Below are positions 27,052-36,807 of a stretch of DNA of 64,000 nucleotides, piece after piece (positions within the stretch are counted from its first letter, which is position 1; each line of letters begins with the position of its first letter). Source of the DNA: CAYPFY01 sp964410105. GTDB lineage: Bacteria > Bacteroidota > Ignavibacteria > UBA10030 > SZUA-254. A program made the position numbers and the translations under genes. The notes below the pieces were generated by a model. That model was not told where the DNA came from. It searched no databases and saw only the letters and a list, made by a program, of their open reading frames with translations. The stretch spans positions 124,001 through 188,000 of the forward strand of contig CAYPFY010000005.1 in the NCBI GenBank assembly GCA_964410105.1, in the 5' to 3' direction.

Positions 27052-29703
27052 TTATTTCAGAAGCACCATTGTCCCCGAGCGCACCACGCTCCCCGCGAAT
27101 ATTCTGTAGAAATATGCACCTGCGGCCCGATCCCGGGCATCCCACCGGACTGAAAAAGTCCCGGCCTCCTTATCCTCATCGAGGATAGTTTCCACAAAAT
27201 CTCCGAGAAGAGTGTAAATCTGCAGCGTGACGTGTGTCTTTTCCGGTATGCTGAACGAAATCACCGTCGACGGATTAAAAGGATTGGGAAAATTCTGCGC
27301 CAGCGAAAACTTTTGCGGGCGTGATATCGCCTCTCCTTCAGGGGGTGGCGGAGGCAATTCGGACAGCGGCATACTTCTCATCTGAGTCGGCGAGCCGGGC
27401 GAGAGAATCAACTTTCCCGCCCCCGACGCCTTGACCCAGTAACCTCTGAAGGGCCGCAGCGTATCGGCGATATAATAGTTCCCGGCATACCCGAAAAAGT
27501 TGGAAGCCGTTATGGAGGGAGGAATTGACGACACTGCGCCGGCAGGGATCGTGGAAATCACCGAACCGATCATATTCCAGCCAAGGTGGACGGAAATCGT
27601 TTCCGCGGTGACGGGAGTCCCGGACATTTGGCGCGTTTCCCCAGACGGAAACTTTATCCAGTAGGCGAGACCCCCCTTCATGGAGTCCTTGAGAACATAC
27701 CGGCCGTCGTAGGCAAACATTCCTGATGATGCCTCGGGATAAACCGTCGTTCGTCGCGGATCGGGCACGATCAGCGGGAAGGAGATCAGATTCCAGTCCC
27801 TGCTCAGAGTATCCATGTACGTCGTCACCGGATTGACCACGGTAACCGTAAAGGTGCAGCTATCTTTGTTCCCGGAGGCATCGGTGGCCCGGCACACAAC
27901 CATGGTCGTTCCCCTCGGGAATGTCGAGCCGGATGCCGGGGTTGACGAGACGGAAACGCCGGGGCAGTTATCCAGGGCTGAGGGGGCCGCATAATTCACC
28001 ACCGCGCCGCCGGATCCGGGTGGGTTCTCATCAACACTCGTGTCAGCATGACATGAGAGGACCGGTTTCTGGGTATCCGCAACGGTAACCGTAAAACTGC
28101 ATGAAGGTCCGGAAGCAGTCGTGCACGAAACCGTCGTGGTCCCGATCGGGAAGAATGACCCGGAAGCAGGGGTAGAGGTCATGGTCCCGCAGGAGCCTGT
28201 CGTTGTCGGGGCCGGGTAATTCACCGTCGCCCCGCATTGCCCCGTTGAGTTTTTTACCAGAATATTCGAAGGACAGCTTATCTGGCACCCAACCGTCGTC
28301 CCCTTCAGGTATGTCGAATAATTTCCGGCCGGGGCCACAGTGGGCCTCACAACCTGCCTGCCGCTATTACTCGTCGCTGATATATAGTACGACAACACAT
28401 TTCCCGACGGTTGTCCCGGTATCGTCGCCGAAAACGTATCGGTCGCAACCTGCGTCATCACTACCGCCTGGAAACCGTTTTGAACGTTTAACGTCCAGTT
28501 CACCTCCGCATGGCTCACCCCTGTCGGCGTCTTGACATACGCCCGCACCTCATAACCCCCCTGGTTAGTGATCGTATCGGGATACCATGCATGCGCAATA
28601 AAAATCGGATCGTCCTGCGGAAATTCTTTCGTGATGCAGTGTATCGCCCCCTGACGAGCCGCATAATACTTAGACTGTATCCCGACGATCCTGTAGCCCG
28701 GCATCGCCTCCCTGTACGTACTGAGAGCCACCGTGTCGGTGGCCGGGTTATCGTATGTCGGCACCAGAACGGTGCGGTTTAGAATAAGAGAATTCGCATA
28801 CCCCGCCTCGGAGGTGATGTAGGTAAGCCCTCCCTGATTATAGGTGGGGGCTGCCTTGATTCTGATGAATTTATAGGGGCGGCCGTAACAGCTGGTCCTC
28901 TGCTTCATGACCGAGATGGCCCCTTCGAGGGCGGTGCTGTCGCCGAAAAACGTATCCACGCTCGGGTCATGATTGGAAGAGGGGATCTCATTGACGATGA
29001 ACGTCTCCTCGTTGATCAGCTTCATGTAATAGTCAATGTGGATCTTATAGTTGGCAACGGCCACGAGATCATTCAGGCCGAAGAGGTTTTGATCGATATA
29101 AGTCGCGTTCTGATCGCAGATCAGGCGGCGGTGTCCGTCTGTAAGAAAATTCCCCCCGTCCATGACCGTCGTAGAGATGAACGGTTTCGGGAGATAGCTG
29201 GCGATCGTAGAATTAAGGTCACGGCCGGCGATGGAGGAGGATTCGACGCCGTTCCGGTATATGGTATATGGCCCCCAATCCCGGATCCACACTTTCTCCA
29301 AATCGTCGGGGAGCGCCGGGTAGAGGATGATGTGAAGATGAGAAGAGGGACCGATGCCGAGCGCGGCGAGAGTATCGGCAACATGGTAATCGCTGTAGAG
29401 GTAGGGGCCGTACTTTCCGGTATGAGACGTATCGTCGATGACGTAAACCTCCAGCCCCTCGTTGAGCGCCTCGCGGACGATGGTCGACTGAGTATACATC
29501 GTCCCGTAGTAGCGGCCGGTCCAGTAGCTGGTCCATCCTGATGATGCAGCGTTGGTAAAAATCTTATAGTATTCCTTCTCATCCCAGCGGATCACGACCC
29601 CGCGGACTTCTTCGTACTCTGCGGCTGTACGGGGATTGGTGATCGTCTGGGAAAACCCCAGGGAACAGAGGGCAAGAAACAGGAATACGGCCAGGGCTCT
29701 CAT
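27052..29703 (-). CDS. Secreted peptidylarginine/agmatine deiminase-like protein with HYR domains and T9SS tail
   Basis: An 883-residue exported protein. A signal peptide is followed at 19-460 by a deiminase of the agmatine/bacterial peptidylarginine deiminase family. The catalytic set is in place: Asp in WIRDWGP (about 142), His and Asp in HIDYY (about 222 and 224), Cys in GAIHCIT (about 356). Like the Porphyromonas enzyme, it is followed by an Ig-like stretch. Two HYR domains (about 470-632), a GWNMIGS-type repeat module, and a C-terminal type IX sorting domain from NFPNPFNPST complete it. Likely surface-anchored or released. Substrate (free agmatine or protein arginine) is not settled by sequence. 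Confidence 0.85.
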   Translation of the reverse strand: MRALAVFLFLALCSLGFSQTITNPRTAAEYEEVRGVVIRWDEKEYYKIFTNAASSGWTSYWTGRYYGTMYTQSTIVREALNEGLEVYVIDDTSHTGKYGPYLYSDYHVADTLAALGIGPSSHLHIILYPALPDDLEKVWIRDWGPYTIYRNGVESSSIAGRDLNSTIASYLPKPFISTTVMDGGNFLTDGHRRLICDQNATYIDQNLFGLNDLVAVANYKIHIDYYMKLINEETFIVNEIPSSNHDPSVDTFFGDSTALEGAISVMKQRTSCYGRPYKFIRIKAAPTYNQGGLTYITSEAGYANSLILNRTVLVPTYDNPATDTVALSTYREAMPGYRIVGIQSKYYAARQGAIHCITKEFPQDDPIFIAHAWYPDTITNQGGYEVRAYVKTPTGVSHAEVNWTLNVQNGFQAVVMTQVATDTFSATIPGQPSGNVLSYYISATSNSGRQVVRPTVAPAGNYSTYLKGTTVGCQISCPSNILVKNSTGQCGATVNYPAPTTTGSCGTMTSTPASGSFFPIGTTTVSCTTASGPSCSFTVTVADTQKPVLSCHADTSVDENPPGSGGAVVNYAAPSALDNCPGVSVSSTPASGSTFPRGTTMVVCRATDASGNKDSCTFTVTVVNPVTTYMDTLSRDWNLISFPLIVPDPRRTTVYPEASSGMFAYDGRYVLKDSMKGGLAYWIKFPSGETRQMSGTPVTAETISVHLGWNMIGSVISTIPAGAVSSIPPSITASNFFGYAGNYYIADTLRPFRGYWVKASGAGKLILSPGSPTQMRSMPLSELPPPPPEGEAISRPQKFSLAQNFPNPFNPSTVISFSIPEKTHVTLQIYTLLGDFVETILDEDKEAGTFSVRWDARDRAAGAYFYRIFAGSVVRSGTMVLLK

Positions 29704-29750
29704 AGATTCATTCAGGGTGGCGGGGGATCCGGAAAAACACTCCGGACTTT

Positions 29751-29781
29751 ATAAGATAGAGAAGTTAGCGGGATTTGTCAA
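29751..29781 (-). promoter_or_regulatory. Promoter for the secreted deiminase gene
   Basis: TTG at 29781-29779, a 20-base spacer and TATCTTAT at 29758-29751. The same site also reads as TTGACA (29781-29776) with TATCTT 17 bases on. Predicted leader about 43 bases. Confidence 0.5.
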
Positions 29782-29917
29782 CCACCGGGATCACATCCGA
29801 TCGGCAAGGTGTCAACCTTCAGGCGCAGCCTCTTTCGGATGATCGTGGCACGCACGGAGGCGGGTGTCGAGGCAAGAGCGGGTAAATCGAGGAGAAGATT
29901 TCGGAGCTCCCCCCGTC

Positions 29918-32023
29918 TTACTTCATCCTTGCGAGGAGTGCGACGAAGCGAGGTTCCTGCCGGATCGCATCGAGATCCGAGTCATGCTCGATCCATTCCT
30001 TATGCGCGAAGCCCTTCTGTACTGCCTTTTCGAGGCAAGTCAAAGCCTTTTCGATTTTCCCCAGCACTGCAAAGTAGCATGCGACGTTATACAGGACACC
30101 GGAGTTAGTCGGATCGAGCTCCAATGCGCGGTTGAGCCATTCCTCGCCCCGTTCGGGCTGCCCTCCTTGGGCGAGCGCGCCTCCGCCCAGGTATAGTGCC
30201 CGGGCGTCATCGGGATTGAGTTCGAGATGTTTCTCAGCCTTCTGAATCCCGGCGCGGATCGTCTCCTCGAAGCGGCGCTCATCCTTGAGCGACCTGTAGA
30301 CCATTGTGAGAAGCATGGGAACCTGATAATCGTCGGGCCGGACCTTCACCGCCCCCTCATACAGCTGCGCGGCGCGTTCGAATTCGCCTTTGGCGAAACA
30401 TGTACGCCCGTAATAGTAATACACTTCATAGAGGCGGGGATTGAGGCGAATAGCCTTCTCGAACTCCCGTTCCGCCTCGTCATACTGTTTATTGAGAGAG
30501 ATAGCAAGCCCGAGCGACGTGTGTGCCTCGGCGAGGTCGGGGTTGAGATCGACCGCCTTGCGGCTTGCCAGCTCGGCCTGGTGGAGATTTTCTTCTGAAC
30601 TCTCCCAGTACATATAGCGGAATGCGTAACAATCCGCCAGCCCGCAATACGCGAGAGCGTAGCGCGGATCGATCTCCGTCGCCTTCAAAAACATCCGGAT
30701 CGCTTCTTCATGCCGATGTCGGTGCTTGTGAAAAAGCTTCCTTCCGCGGAGGTAATACTCATACGCCTCGATCTCCGGCGTCGGGACAGATTCGATCAGT
30801 TTCTTATCCTTCTCCGTCAGAACAAGCTTCAGGGCACCCACAACATTCTCGGTAATCTCATCCTGGATCTCAAAAACGTCGCGCAGCTCCCTGTCATAGC
30901 GTTCCGACCAGAGATGGTACCCGTCGGCGACGTTGATGAGCTGGGCGGTTATGCGGAGCCTGTTGCCTGACTTTCGCACGCTTCCTTCCAGGACGTTCCT
31001 CACGTTCAGCTTGGTGCCAATCTCCCGCATATCAATATGTTTTCCTTTGAAGGCGAACGAGGAGGTTCGGGCGGATACCCGGAGCGCCTTCACCTTCGTG
31101 AGCGCATTGATGATCTCTTCCGCGAGCCCTTCGCAGAGATAATCCTGGTCTTTCTGCGCGCTCATATCCTCAAACGCGAGCACAGCGATGGACGGGGCAT
31201 CCGAGTCACCCTGTTTACCGTCCGTTGATCGCAGAGGCTTGAGGGATGCAACAACGTCCCGGACGGATTGATACCGACGGGCGGGATTTTTTTCCAGCAT
31301 TTTTTGCAGAATATCGTCGAGCTCCTTCGGCACATCCGGTCTGAGGCTCGAGATCCGGGGCGGTTCTTCGTTAAGGACCGAGTACATCACGGCGGCGTCA
31401 TGTTCGCCCCGGAACGGCATTCTGCCCGTCAGCATTTCAAAGAGAACGACTCCGAACGAGAAGAGATCCGATCGCGCATCGGCGACGTTTCCCTGAATCT
31501 GTTCGGGAGCCATGTAGCCCAGGGTGCCAAGCGTCCCTGCGACCTTCGTGAGCTTCATGGCCCCTTTCAGGCTGGCCAGACCGAAATCCATGACCTTGAC
31601 CTGATTCTTGCTGTTCACCATGATATTTTCAGACTTGATGTCTCGGTGAACGATCCCCTTGGCGTGGGCTTCATCGAGGGCAGCGGCGATTTGGGAGGCA
31701 ACATCCAGAGCTTCCCCGATCGTTGCAAAGGGCAATTTTTGCCGGAGAGTCACTCCATCGACGAATTCCATATCAATGAATTGCCGCCCGTCGGATTCTT
31801 CGATCGCGTGGATGGTGCAGATATTGGGATGATTGAGGGTAGCTGCGGTTTGAGCTTCACGTCGGAACCGGGCTTCCTCCTCCCCTGAGGGCGAAGTAGG
31901 CGGGAGGAACTTAAGGGCGACGGCTCGTTTCAGCTTCAAGTCTTCGGCCCTGTAAACGACCCCCATCCCCCCTTCCCCCAGTTTTTCCAGGATCTTATAA
32001 TGCAATATCTTTTGGCCGATCAT
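29918..32023 (-). CDS. Ser/Thr protein kinase with TolB-like and TPR domains (cytoplasmic)
   Basis: A 701-residue protein. The Hanks-type kinase (about 10-265) has GEGGMGVVY, HRDIKSENIM, DFGLASLKG and the APE region MAPEQI. A TolB/FlgO-like domain (about 280-400, from IAVLAFEDMS) is followed by TPR repeats (about 410-695, with NPDLAEAHTSLGLAISLNKQ). Unlike the paralogue at 36804, no membrane helix follows the kinase. The first Met starts the kinase fold, and the predicted promoter abuts it, so the mRNA should be leaderless. Substrates unknown. Confidence 0.9.
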   Translation of the reverse strand: MIGQKILHYKILEKLGEGGMGVVYRAEDLKLKRAVALKFLPPTSPSGEEEARFRREAQTAATLNHPNICTIHAIEESDGRQFIDMEFVDGVTLRQKLPFATIGEALDVASQIAAALDEAHAKGIVHRDIKSENIMVNSKNQVKVMDFGLASLKGAMKLTKVAGTLGTLGYMAPEQIQGNVADARSDLFSFGVVLFEMLTGRMPFRGEHDAAVMYSVLNEEPPRISSLRPDVPKELDDILQKMLEKNPARRYQSVRDVVASLKPLRSTDGKQGDSDAPSIAVLAFEDMSAQKDQDYLCEGLAEEIINALTKVKALRVSARTSSFAFKGKHIDMREIGTKLNVRNVLEGSVRKSGNRLRITAQLINVADGYHLWSERYDRELRDVFEIQDEITENVVGALKLVLTEKDKKLIESVPTPEIEAYEYYLRGRKLFHKHRHRHEEAIRMFLKATEIDPRYALAYCGLADCYAFRYMYWESSEENLHQAELASRKAVDLNPDLAEAHTSLGLAISLNKQYDEAEREFEKAIRLNPRLYEVYYYYGRTCFAKGEFERAAQLYEGAVKVRPDDYQVPMLLTMVYRSLKDERRFEETIRAGIQKAEKHLELNPDDARALYLGGGALAQGGQPERGEEWLNRALELDPTNSGVLYNVACYFAVLGKIEKALTCLEKAVQKGFAHKEWIEHDSDLDAIRQEPRFVALLARMK

Positions 32024-32026
32024 GGG

Positions 32027-32058
32027 GAAAATTAGCCATATTTCCGGACAATCCCAAA
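32027..32058 (-). promoter_or_regulatory. Bacteroidota-type promoter abutting the kinase start
   Basis: TTTG at 32058-32055, a 20-base spacer and TAATTTTC at 32034-32027, with only CCC between it and the ATG at 32023. The predicted start coincides with the initiation codon. Confidence 0.5.
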
Positions 32059-32117
32059 GATTTTGTTAGGACGCGAGAGCTGAGAACATTCAGGAACATC
32101 CCTGACGAGCCTCCTGA

Positions 32118-33413
32118 TCAGTTGATGAGCAGTCGCTTCAGTTCCTCGTACTCGTTGGGCATCCGGATGCTCAGCTTCGCTTTGCCGAGAGATTCCCTGA
32201 GGCTCGCCGAGAGAGGGATATCGATGCCGGTCGCTTTCCTGACAATTTCGGGAAATTTCGCAGGGTGACCGGTTGCCGCAATGATGCAGGGATGAATGGC
32301 CGGGACCCGGGATCGCGCGGCCGCGACGGCGACCGCGGTATGAGGATCGATGACAATTCCCGATCGTTCGTGCGTTCGGCGCATTTCACTCAAAGTTTCG
32401 TCATCCGTGATACGTGCGGCGTCGATCTCCTTCCGCATCGCCGAAACATCATTCCCGCACAGGAACTGAATCCGGGAAAAATTCCCGGGATCTCCGACAT
32501 CCATCGCGTTGGAGAGGGTTCTCACGGATGCGCGGGGCGAATAAACGCCGGAGGTAAGATAGTCCGGGACGACATCGTTGACATTCGTGGCGGCAAGGAC
32601 CCTTCCGAGGCGGGCTCCCATCTTCCTGGCATAGAGGGCGGCCGTAAGATTTCCGAAATTCCCACTCGGAACAACGAGATCGGGAATTTCGTTTTCTGAA
32701 AAACCTTTCATCCACTGAATCGCTCCCCAGACATAATATGTTATCTGAGGGAGGAGCCGGGCAAGGTTGATGGAGTTCGCCGAAGTCAGCAAGCGCGACG
32801 CGCGGATATCCTGATCGGCGAGAGCTTTTTTCACAAGTCTCTGGCAATCGTCGAACGTCCCGGACACCTCGAGCGCCCGAACGTTCCCCCCGAGTGTCGT
32901 CATCTGATGTTCTTGGAGCCTGCTGACGAGACCCGACGGGTAGAGAATCACAACATCGACATTCGGGGCGCCGAAAAAACCGTGGGCTACGGCGCTGCCG
33001 GTATCACCGGACGTCGCCGTAAGGATTGTGGCCCGCTTATCATCGCGTGCCAGGAAATAGGAAAGCACCCCCGCCATGAATCGTGCCCCAACATCTTTGA
33101 AAGCAAGGGTAGGGCCATGAAAAAGCTCCAGGAGGAACAGATTTTTATCAAGGCGGCTGACGGGAGTGGGGAAATCCCACGCGCGGTTGATTATCTCGGC
33201 AAGATCTTCGCTTGAAATGTCCTTGATGAAAAGCGACAGCACATCGAGCCCCACCTCATGAAGAGATTCTCCCGAAAATGACTGACAATACCGCGGAGGG
33301 AGCGGTGGGATTTTTTCCGGAACATAGAGTCCGCCGTCGGGTGCGGTGCCCCGTAAAACTGCCTCCTCGAACGTGACAGCGGGACTTTTCCCGTTCGTGC
33401 TGACGAAGTTCAC
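32118..33413 (-). CDS. thrC: Threonine synthase
   Basis: A 431-residue PLP enzyme converting O-phosphohomoserine to threonine. PLP lysine is in FHGPTLAFKDVGARFM. TATSGDTGSAVAHGF is the phosphate-binding segment, and the N-terminal MNFVSTNGKSP with the DGGLYVP motif is typical of the longer fungal/proteobacterial class. Overlaps thrB by 4 bases and ends the kinase-thrA-thrB-thrC operon. Confidence 0.94.
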   Translation of the reverse strand: MNFVSTNGKSPAVTFEEAVLRGTAPDGGLYVPEKIPPLPPRYCQSFSGESLHEVGLDVLSLFIKDISSEDLAEIINRAWDFPTPVSRLDKNLFLLELFHGPTLAFKDVGARFMAGVLSYFLARDDKRATILTATSGDTGSAVAHGFFGAPNVDVVILYPSGLVSRLQEHQMTTLGGNVRALEVSGTFDDCQRLVKKALADQDIRASRLLTSANSINLARLLPQITYYVWGAIQWMKGFSENEIPDLVVPSGNFGNLTAALYARKMGARLGRVLAATNVNDVVPDYLTSGVYSPRASVRTLSNAMDVGDPGNFSRIQFLCGNDVSAMRKEIDAARITDDETLSEMRRTHERSGIVIDPHTAVAVAAARSRVPAIHPCIIAATGHPAKFPEIVRKATGIDIPLSASLRESLGKAKLSIRMPNEYEELKRLLIN

Positions 33414-34354
33414 CGGTTCTTCATCCAGATCACCCGCGCCCCCTCCCGGTTCATGCGGGAGACAAAACTATCGCAGGGGCCGTCGACGTGTTTGCGGAAC
33501 TCCCGGGCCATGGCACGGGCAATCGTTCTCCCCGCGCTAAGATTTCCGGCGACTGCGAACACCGAGGGTCCTGAGCCTGAAATTGAGCATCCGAAGGCTC
33601 CGGCGGAGAGGGCGGCCCGGCGCACGTCAGTGAACCCTGGGATAAACCGTGCCCGCACCGGCTCCACGATTCCGTCCTCGATCGACATGCCGAGCAAGGT
33701 GAAATCACCGGTAAGAAACCCCGCGATCACCCCGGCCACATTCCCCCACTGGCGGACAGCAGAATGAAGCGGGACCGATTTCGGGAGGGCCGCGCGGCTC
33801 ATCCGCGTGTGGACGACGACATGCGGATGGACGACAACCCAGACGGGGGATTTTTTTACCGGAATTTGAGTCACGTTCAGCGGGTCGTAACGGACAAGGC
33901 AGAGGCCGCCGAGGAGCGAGGGGGCGACATTATCGGCGTGGGGGCTTCCTGACGCAAGCCTCTCCCCTTCCACAACGAATGGAAGAAGATCCTCTTTCGG
34001 CAGAGGTTCAGGCAAAAGACAATTCACGGCCATGGCAGCGGCGACGCTGCTGGCGCCGGAACTTCCAAGCCCCGAGCCGGGGGGCATCCTTTTCTCGAGA
34101 GTGAGATCGAGGCCGAAACGGGGTTTCAGCACTTTGATCATGAGCGAGGCGACGTGGCCTGCGACATTTTCACGGGCGGAGTCAGGAATTCCCGCATAGG
34201 AGCTGCGGAGGGTAAACCGGACCCCTTTCTCCGGGATCCGGCGGGCGGTGGCAAAGTCGCCCGGCCTGTTGATAGCGAGCCCGAGCACATCGAAGCAGGG
34301 GCCGATATTTGAAATACTCGCGGGAGCGTAGACCCGCACGCTGCGCGGATTCAT
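33410..34354 (-). CDS. thrB: Homoserine kinase (GHMP family)
   Basis: A 314-residue kinase making O-phosphohomoserine. The GHMP ATP loop is PPGSGLGSSGASSVAAA, with the N-terminal VYAPASISNIGPCFDVLG and the C-terminal SGSGPSVFAVA motif. It shares one base with the thrA stop and overlaps thrC by 4 bases. Confidence 0.94.
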   Translation of the reverse strand: MNPRSVRVYAPASISNIGPCFDVLGLAINRPGDFATARRIPEKGVRFTLRSSYAGIPDSARENVAGHVASLMIKVLKPRFGLDLTLEKRMPPGSGLGSSGASSVAAAMAVNCLLPEPLPKEDLLPFVVEGERLASGSPHADNVAPSLLGGLCLVRYDPLNVTQIPVKKSPVWVVVHPHVVVHTRMSRAALPKSVPLHSAVRQWGNVAGVIAGFLTGDFTLLGMSIEDGIVEPVRARFIPGFTDVRRAALSAGAFGCSISGSGPSVFAVAGNLSAGRTIARAMAREFRKHVDGPCDSFVSRMNREGARVIWMKNR

Positions 34355-36807
34355 CAGGACGGCAGGTAGTGAAGCAATTTCAGCAAGTCGGAAAACACCC
34401 CCATCGCGGTCACATCCGCGCCCGCACCGGGCCCTTGTACGACAAGCGGGGTCGTGTGGTAGCGCTCGGTCGTGAAGGCGATAATATTATCGCTTCCCCT
34501 CGCCGAGGCGAGCGGGTGGCGGGAACTTACTTCCTGGAGGCCCGCGCGGGCTTTTTTGCCTGAAAGGGTTCCGACATAGCGGAGAACCTTACCGCGGACA
34601 CGGGCCTTTTCAGCCCGGCGTTTCATCCTCGGATCATGGCGGGCGAACCGGTCATAGAATTTTTCGGAAAAATTGCCGGGGCGAAGATCCCGGGGCACAA
34701 GATTCTCGACCTTCACGTCTCTTAATTCAAGCTTTGATCCGAGTTGCCGGGAGAGAATCAGAAGTTTTCTCGCCACATCCGCGCCGGACAGATCCTCCCG
34801 CGGATCCGGCTCAGTAAGACCCTTGTCATGGGCATCCCGGACCAGCTGGCTGAACGGTCTTTCGGCGTTGAACCCATTGAAAAGGTAGCTGAGCGTGCCG
34901 GAAAGGATACCTTCGATCTTCAGGATACGGTCGCCGCTGGCGACGAGATCGTGCAGGGTCGAGATAATCGGCAGCCCTGCCCCCACGTTGGCTTCATAGA
35001 GAAAATGCTTCTGCCGTTCCCCGACAAGGTCCATCAGGCGGTTGTATTCGGCCCACGGAAGAACATTCGCCTTCTTATTGGGCGTGATGATATGCATATT
35101 AGCCCGGACAAAATCGGGGTATGCGGCGACGACGCCCGGGCTGGCCGTGCAATCGACGAGAGCCATGTTGCCCAGCTGCATCAGAGAAACGCTATGGGCG
35201 AGAGAGAGCGGGCGGAACGCGTGATTGCTGCGGGTGAGCTCCTCCCGCCAGCGGGAGAGATTGAGTCCGTCTTCATGGAGAATCACAACCTTGCTGTTGG
35301 CGATGCCGCAGACACGGACGTCGAACCCCTGGGAAGAGAGGTAGGAGTGTTGCTGCCGGAGCTGTCCGAGAAGGGCAGAGCCGATATTTCCGGTGCCGAT
35401 GACAAAGAGTGCGAGGCGCTTCTTTTTTTCGAAGAAAGCCTGGTGTATCACATTCACGGCGCGCGGGCTTTCAGCCGAATCGGTGACAAACGAGATATTC
35501 AGTTCCGAGGCCCCCTGGGCGATCGCATTGATATTGATGTGGTTTCGTCCCATCGACTGAAAGACGCTCCCCGCGACTCCCGGTTTACCCCTCATCCCTT
35601 CACCGACGATTGCGATGACGGTCTGATCGCGTCTCTCATCGAGGGACGTAAGATTCTGATGCAGTTCGGACCGGAACTCATGATGGACGGCTTTCCGGGC
35701 CCGGCCTGCATCGGCGCCGCGGACGGCAAAGCAGATTGTATGCTCCGACGAGGCCTGGGAAATCAGAATCACATTCACCCGTTCCGAGGCGAGCGAGCGG
35801 AATAACCTCTCTGCGGTGCCGGGGACTCCCACCATGCTCATTCCGCGGAGAGTGAACAGAGTGACGTCATCGACGGAGGTTATACCTTTCGCGACCCCCG
35901 TTCCGGATTTTTTGGATATCAGCGTGCCGGGGGAGCGGGGGTTGAGGGAGTTTTTGATCAAAACCGGAATATTCCGGGCGACGGCGGGGGCGATCGTGGC
36001 CGGATGCAGCACCTTTGCGCCGAAATACGACAGCTCCATCGCCTCCTCGTAGGAAAGGTTGCCGAGCGTGAAGGCGGAAGAGACTGCGCGGGGGTCGGCG
36101 GTATAGACCCCATCCACGTCGGTCCATATCTCAATGAGGGAAGCGCCGAGGGCTGCGGCGATAATCGACGCCGTATAATCGGAGCCGTTTCGACCGATCG
36201 TCGTCGTGCGGCCGTCCTCGGTGGATGCGATGAAACCAGTCACGACCGGAATCTTCCGGGTCCGCGAGCCCCATAGCTTATGAAAATACGACCTCGTCTT
36301 CGGATTCGTCCTGTCGAAAAGCACCGACGCGTGAGTGAACTGGTCATCGGTGACGAGGAAGTCGCGGGCATCGGCGTAGATTGACGCACGTTTAAGGCCA
36401 AAATACTCGGCTACGATAAATGCAGAAAAACGCTCCCCAAAGCTTGCGACGAGATCGAGCGCCCGTGGAGGGGAGTCTTTTAATAGAAATACCCCCTGCA
36501 GGACATCCTGCAGTTCATTAAAAATCGATTGGAGCCGGCGTGCGGCCCGCCGGGCCGCCGGCTTTCCCAGGAGAGCGGCAAAAGCTGCACGGTGGAGTTT
36601 GGCGAGGTCGAGGGAAAGATTCTGATAGGTACGATCGCCTGCAGCGGCGAGGCGGGCGGTCTCAATAAGCTGGTCCGTCACCCCCTGGAACGCCGAGACC
36701 ACGACAACCGTCTGTTCCTTGCGTGCCGAGCTGAAGACGATGCGGCCTGCTGCCCGGATCCGTTCGGGGGAGGAAAGGGACGATCCGCCGAACTTGAGAA
36801 CCTTCAT
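34354..36807 (-). CDS. thrA: Bifunctional aspartokinase / homoserine dehydrogenase
   Basis: An 817-residue fusion catalysing the first and third steps of threonine synthesis. Aspartokinase (about 1-290) has KFGGSS at residues 5-10 and TIGRNGSDYTAS. Two ACT domains (about 310-460) sense the end product. Homoserine dehydrogenase follows, with VIGTGNIGSALL, GILSGTLSYLFNGF and GLTEPDPREDLSGADVARK. The start at 36807 begins the kinase fold exactly; the longer reading upstream runs through the preceding kinase gene. The ATG overlaps that gene's stop as ATGA, so translation is coupled. Confidence 0.95.
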   Translation of the reverse strand: MKVLKFGGSSLSSPERIRAAGRIVFSSARKEQTVVVVSAFQGVTDQLIETARLAAAGDRTYQNLSLDLAKLHRAAFAALLGKPAARRAARRLQSIFNELQDVLQGVFLLKDSPPRALDLVASFGERFSAFIVAEYFGLKRASIYADARDFLVTDDQFTHASVLFDRTNPKTRSYFHKLWGSRTRKIPVVTGFIASTEDGRTTTIGRNGSDYTASIIAAALGASLIEIWTDVDGVYTADPRAVSSAFTLGNLSYEEAMELSYFGAKVLHPATIAPAVARNIPVLIKNSLNPRSPGTLISKKSGTGVAKGITSVDDVTLFTLRGMSMVGVPGTAERLFRSLASERVNVILISQASSEHTICFAVRGADAGRARKAVHHEFRSELHQNLTSLDERRDQTVIAIVGEGMRGKPGVAGSVFQSMGRNHININAIAQGASELNISFVTDSAESPRAVNVIHQAFFEKKKRLALFVIGTGNIGSALLGQLRQQHSYLSSQGFDVRVCGIANSKVVILHEDGLNLSRWREELTRSNHAFRPLSLAHSVSLMQLGNMALVDCTASPGVVAAYPDFVRANMHIITPNKKANVLPWAEYNRLMDLVGERQKHFLYEANVGAGLPIISTLHDLVASGDRILKIEGILSGTLSYLFNGFNAERPFSQLVRDAHDKGLTEPDPREDLSGADVARKLLILSRQLGSKLELRDVKVENLVPRDLRPGNFSEKFYDRFARHDPRMKRRAEKARVRGKVLRYVGTLSGKKARAGLQEVSSRHPLASARGSDNIIAFTTERYHTTPLVVQGPGAGADVTAMGVFSDLLKLLHYLPS

